Source: JAZQUM01 sp045631305 (GTDB taxonomy: Bacteria > Bacillota > Clostridia > Oscillospirales > Oscillospiraceae). From it: 6,404 nt of DNA. Position numbers and translations under genes: made by a program. The notes under the pieces were generated by a model. The model was given only the letters and a program-made list of their open reading frames with translations, was not told the origin of the DNA and did not search any database. Where the stretch lies: contig JAZQUM010000108.1 of NCBI GenBank assembly GCA_045631305.1, positions 1 to 6,404 on the forward strand, given 5' to 3'. Within the stretch, counting starts at the first letter, position 1; every line of letters starts with the position of its first letter. Shown here piece by piece: positions 5,386-6,404 of this stretch.

Positions 5386-5416
5386 AAAAAGCAGGTGCTT
5401 TGCACCTGCTTTTTTT
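5386..5416. terminator. Bidirectional terminator between degV and cysK
   Basis: GCAGGTGC (5391-5398) and GCACCTGC (5402-5409) form a perfect 8-bp stem with a three-base loop. It is flanked by five A residues (5386-5390) and seven T residues (5410-5416), so it works as an intrinsic terminator in both directions. It starts five bases after the degV stop. The cysK stop (TAA at 5417-5415 on the minus strand) falls within the flanking run. Confidence 0.93.
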
Positions 5417-6347
5417 ATGCCTCGAAAAGGTCGGTGGAGAGGTAGCGGTCGCCTGTATCGGGAAGGAGCACCACAATGGTTTTGCCTGCGTTTTCTTCCC
5501 GCTTTGCAAGAGCAATGGCTGCCCAAAGCGCTGCGCCGGAAGAAATACCGCAAAGAACAGCTTCCTTTCTGGCAAGGAGACGGGCGGCTTCGAAAGCGTC
5601 TTCCGCCGTCACGGTGAGGACCTCATCGCAAACGGAAACATCCAGCGCTGCGGGAACGAAGCCTGCGCCGATGCCCTGCAGCTTGTGGGGGCCTGCTTTG
5701 CTGCCGCTCAGCACGGGGGAGTCGGCAGGCTCCACGCCGACTACGGAAAGGGAAGCTTTCTGCTCTTTCAGATAGCGGCCTGTGCCTGTGACGGTGCCGC
5801 CGGTACCAATGCCGCCAACAAAGATGTCAATTTCTCCGTCGGTATCGCGGAAAATTTCGGGACCCGTGGTTTTATAATGGGCGGCGGGGTTGGCGGGGTT
5901 GGCAAACTGGTCGGGGATGAAGCTGCCGGGGATCTGCTGCGCCAATTCGTTGGCCTTCTCTACAGCGCCCTGCATGCCCTTGCTGCCATCGGTGAGTACC
6001 AGCTCCGCACCGTAAGCGGTCATGAGCATTCTGCGCTCGGCACTCATAGTGTCCGGCATGACGATAATGGTCCGGTAGCCCCGGCTGGCGGCTACAGAGG
6101 CCAGACCAATGCCGGTGTTTCCGGAGGTGGGTTCGATGATCACGGAGCCGGGTTGCAGAAGCCCTTTGCGTTCTGCATCCTCGATCATATACAGCGCTAC
6201 CCGGTCCTTTACAGATCCGGCGGGGTTCAAGCCCTCCAGCTTGGCAAGTACCCGGGCGCGGAGATTCTCTGAGGCGGCCAGAGCAGACAGTTCCAAAAGG
6301 GGTGTGTTGCCAATAAGCAGATGGGCAGAGGTGTAAATATTAGCCAT
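5415..6347 (-). CDS. cysK: Cysteine synthase A, O-acetylserine sulfhydrylase
   Basis: This 310-residue cytosolic PLP enzyme makes L-cysteine from O-acetylserine and sulfide. Motifs are IGNTPLLEL (12-20), NPAGSVKDR (41-49) with the Schiff-base Lys47, the substrate loop EPTSGNTGIG (72-81), the phosphate-binding GGIGTGGTVTGTG (178-190), HKLQGIGAGFVP (221-232), GISSGAA (267-273, serine near the pyridine nitrogen) and PDTGDRYLSTDLF (296-308). Length and motifs fit CysK well; a cystathionine beta-synthase C-terminal domain is absent. The start is ATG 6347, with AAAGGTGA eight bases upstream; an in-frame GTG at 6359 would have no usable ribosome binding site. It stands alone with its own promoter and shares the terminator with convergent degV. 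CysM-type use of other substrates cannot be fully excluded. Confidence 0.93.
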   Translation of the reverse strand: MANIYTSAHLLIGNTPLLELSALAASENLRARVLAKLEGLNPAGSVKDRVALYMIEDAERKGLLQPGSVIIEPTSGNTGIGLASVAASRGYRTIIVMPDTMSAERRMLMTAYGAELVLTDGSKGMQGAVEKANELAQQIPGSFIPDQFANPANPAAHYKTTGPEIFRDTDGEIDIFVGGIGTGGTVTGTGRYLKEQKASLSVVGVEPADSPVLSGSKAGPHKLQGIGAGFVPAALDVSVCDEVLTVTAEDAFEAARLLARKEAVLCGISSGAALWAAIALAKREENAGKTIVVLLPDTGDRYLSTDLFEA

Positions 6348-6355
6348 ATGACAGA

Positions 6356-6363
6356 TCACCTTT
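6356..6363 (-). promoter_or_regulatory. Ribosome binding site that decides the cysK start
   Basis: AAAGGTGA (minus strand, 6363-6356) is eight bases before ATG 6347 and itself overlaps the alternative GTG at 6359, which rules that GTG out as start. Confidence 0.7.
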
Positions 6364-6386
6364 CATGTGTACATTGATTTATAAAG

Positions 6387-6392
6387 ATTATA
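6387..6392 (-). promoter_or_regulatory. cysK promoter -10 box
   Basis: TATAAT (minus strand, 6392-6387) is a perfect -10 box, giving a start near 6380 and a leader of about 33 bases. The -35 would be near 6410-6415, outside the window, so it and any upstream regulatory site cannot be judged. The short leader leaves no room for a T-box or riboswitch. Confidence 0.6.
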
Positions 6393-6404
6393 CCCTTGGG
6401 GGCA

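Noticed and set aside
4491..5405. 304-codon minus-strand frame opposite degV
   Set aside because: Antisense shadow; it runs through the terminator and the degV promoter and is rich in His and Phe without motifs, whereas the plus strand is a clear DegV.
5400..6272. 290-codon plus-strand frame opposite cysK
   Set aside because: The minus strand carries full cysteine synthase motifs. This frame starts inside the shared terminator and encodes no recognisable domain.
6348..6359. Upstream GTG start for cysK adding four residues
   Set aside because: No Shine-Dalgarno at suitable distance; AAAGGTGA overlaps it and is properly spaced for ATG 6347, which also gives the usual family N-terminus.

Overview
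The window looks like a chromosomal segment from a moderately GC-rich Firmicute, most likely a clostridial gut-type bacterium. The reasons are strong AGGAGG-type ribosome binding sites, several GTG starts, a five-helix LTA-synthase-like sulfatase-fold protein, a MepA-type MATE transporter, a DegV protein and short Rho-independent terminators. The genus cannot be fixed from the sequence alone. No rRNA, tRNA, insertion sequence, phage gene or CRISPR array was seen.

Layout. Positions 1-150 hold no convincing complete gene. They contain two inverted repeats and a good leftward promoter (-35 TTGACA) just beyond a leftward terminator, so the leader of a leftward gene probably starts here and runs off the left edge. 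Positions 4215 down to 191 form a compact leftward operon of three genes: a helix-turn-helix regulator fused to a four-helix membrane domain, a MATE efflux transporter (24 bp gap), and a membrane-anchored LTA-synthase-like phosphotransferase/hydrolase (4 bp GTGA overlap with the MATE stop). A 9-bp hairpin with a T-tract ends the operon. Positions 4216-4529 are a 314-base divergent intergenic region rich in short inverted and direct repeats. It carries a perfect -10 box for degV. Positions 4530-5381 encode a DegV-family (FakB-like) protein on the plus strand. A short strong hairpin flanked by A and T runs (5386-5416) serves as a terminator for both degV and the convergent gene cysK (6347 to 5415), an O-acetylserine sulfhydrylase. 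The cysK -10 box is near the right edge.

How the genes may work together. The regulator, transporter and envelope enzyme look like one self-regulated envelope or drug-response unit. This is inferred from gene order, overlap and the shared terminator. A GGTGA-N4-TCACC inverted repeat lies between the regulator gene and its presumed promoter, and a close copy of half of it lies at the degV -10/start region. That raises the possibility that the regulator controls both sides of the divergent region. cysK (cysteine biosynthesis) and degV (fatty-acid-binding family) share only a terminator, and no functional tie between them is visible. No gene here is of wholly unknown family. The less ordinary points are the membrane-fused regulator, the repeat-dense divergent region, the altered ligand-site motifs of the DegV protein and the structured leader at the left edge.
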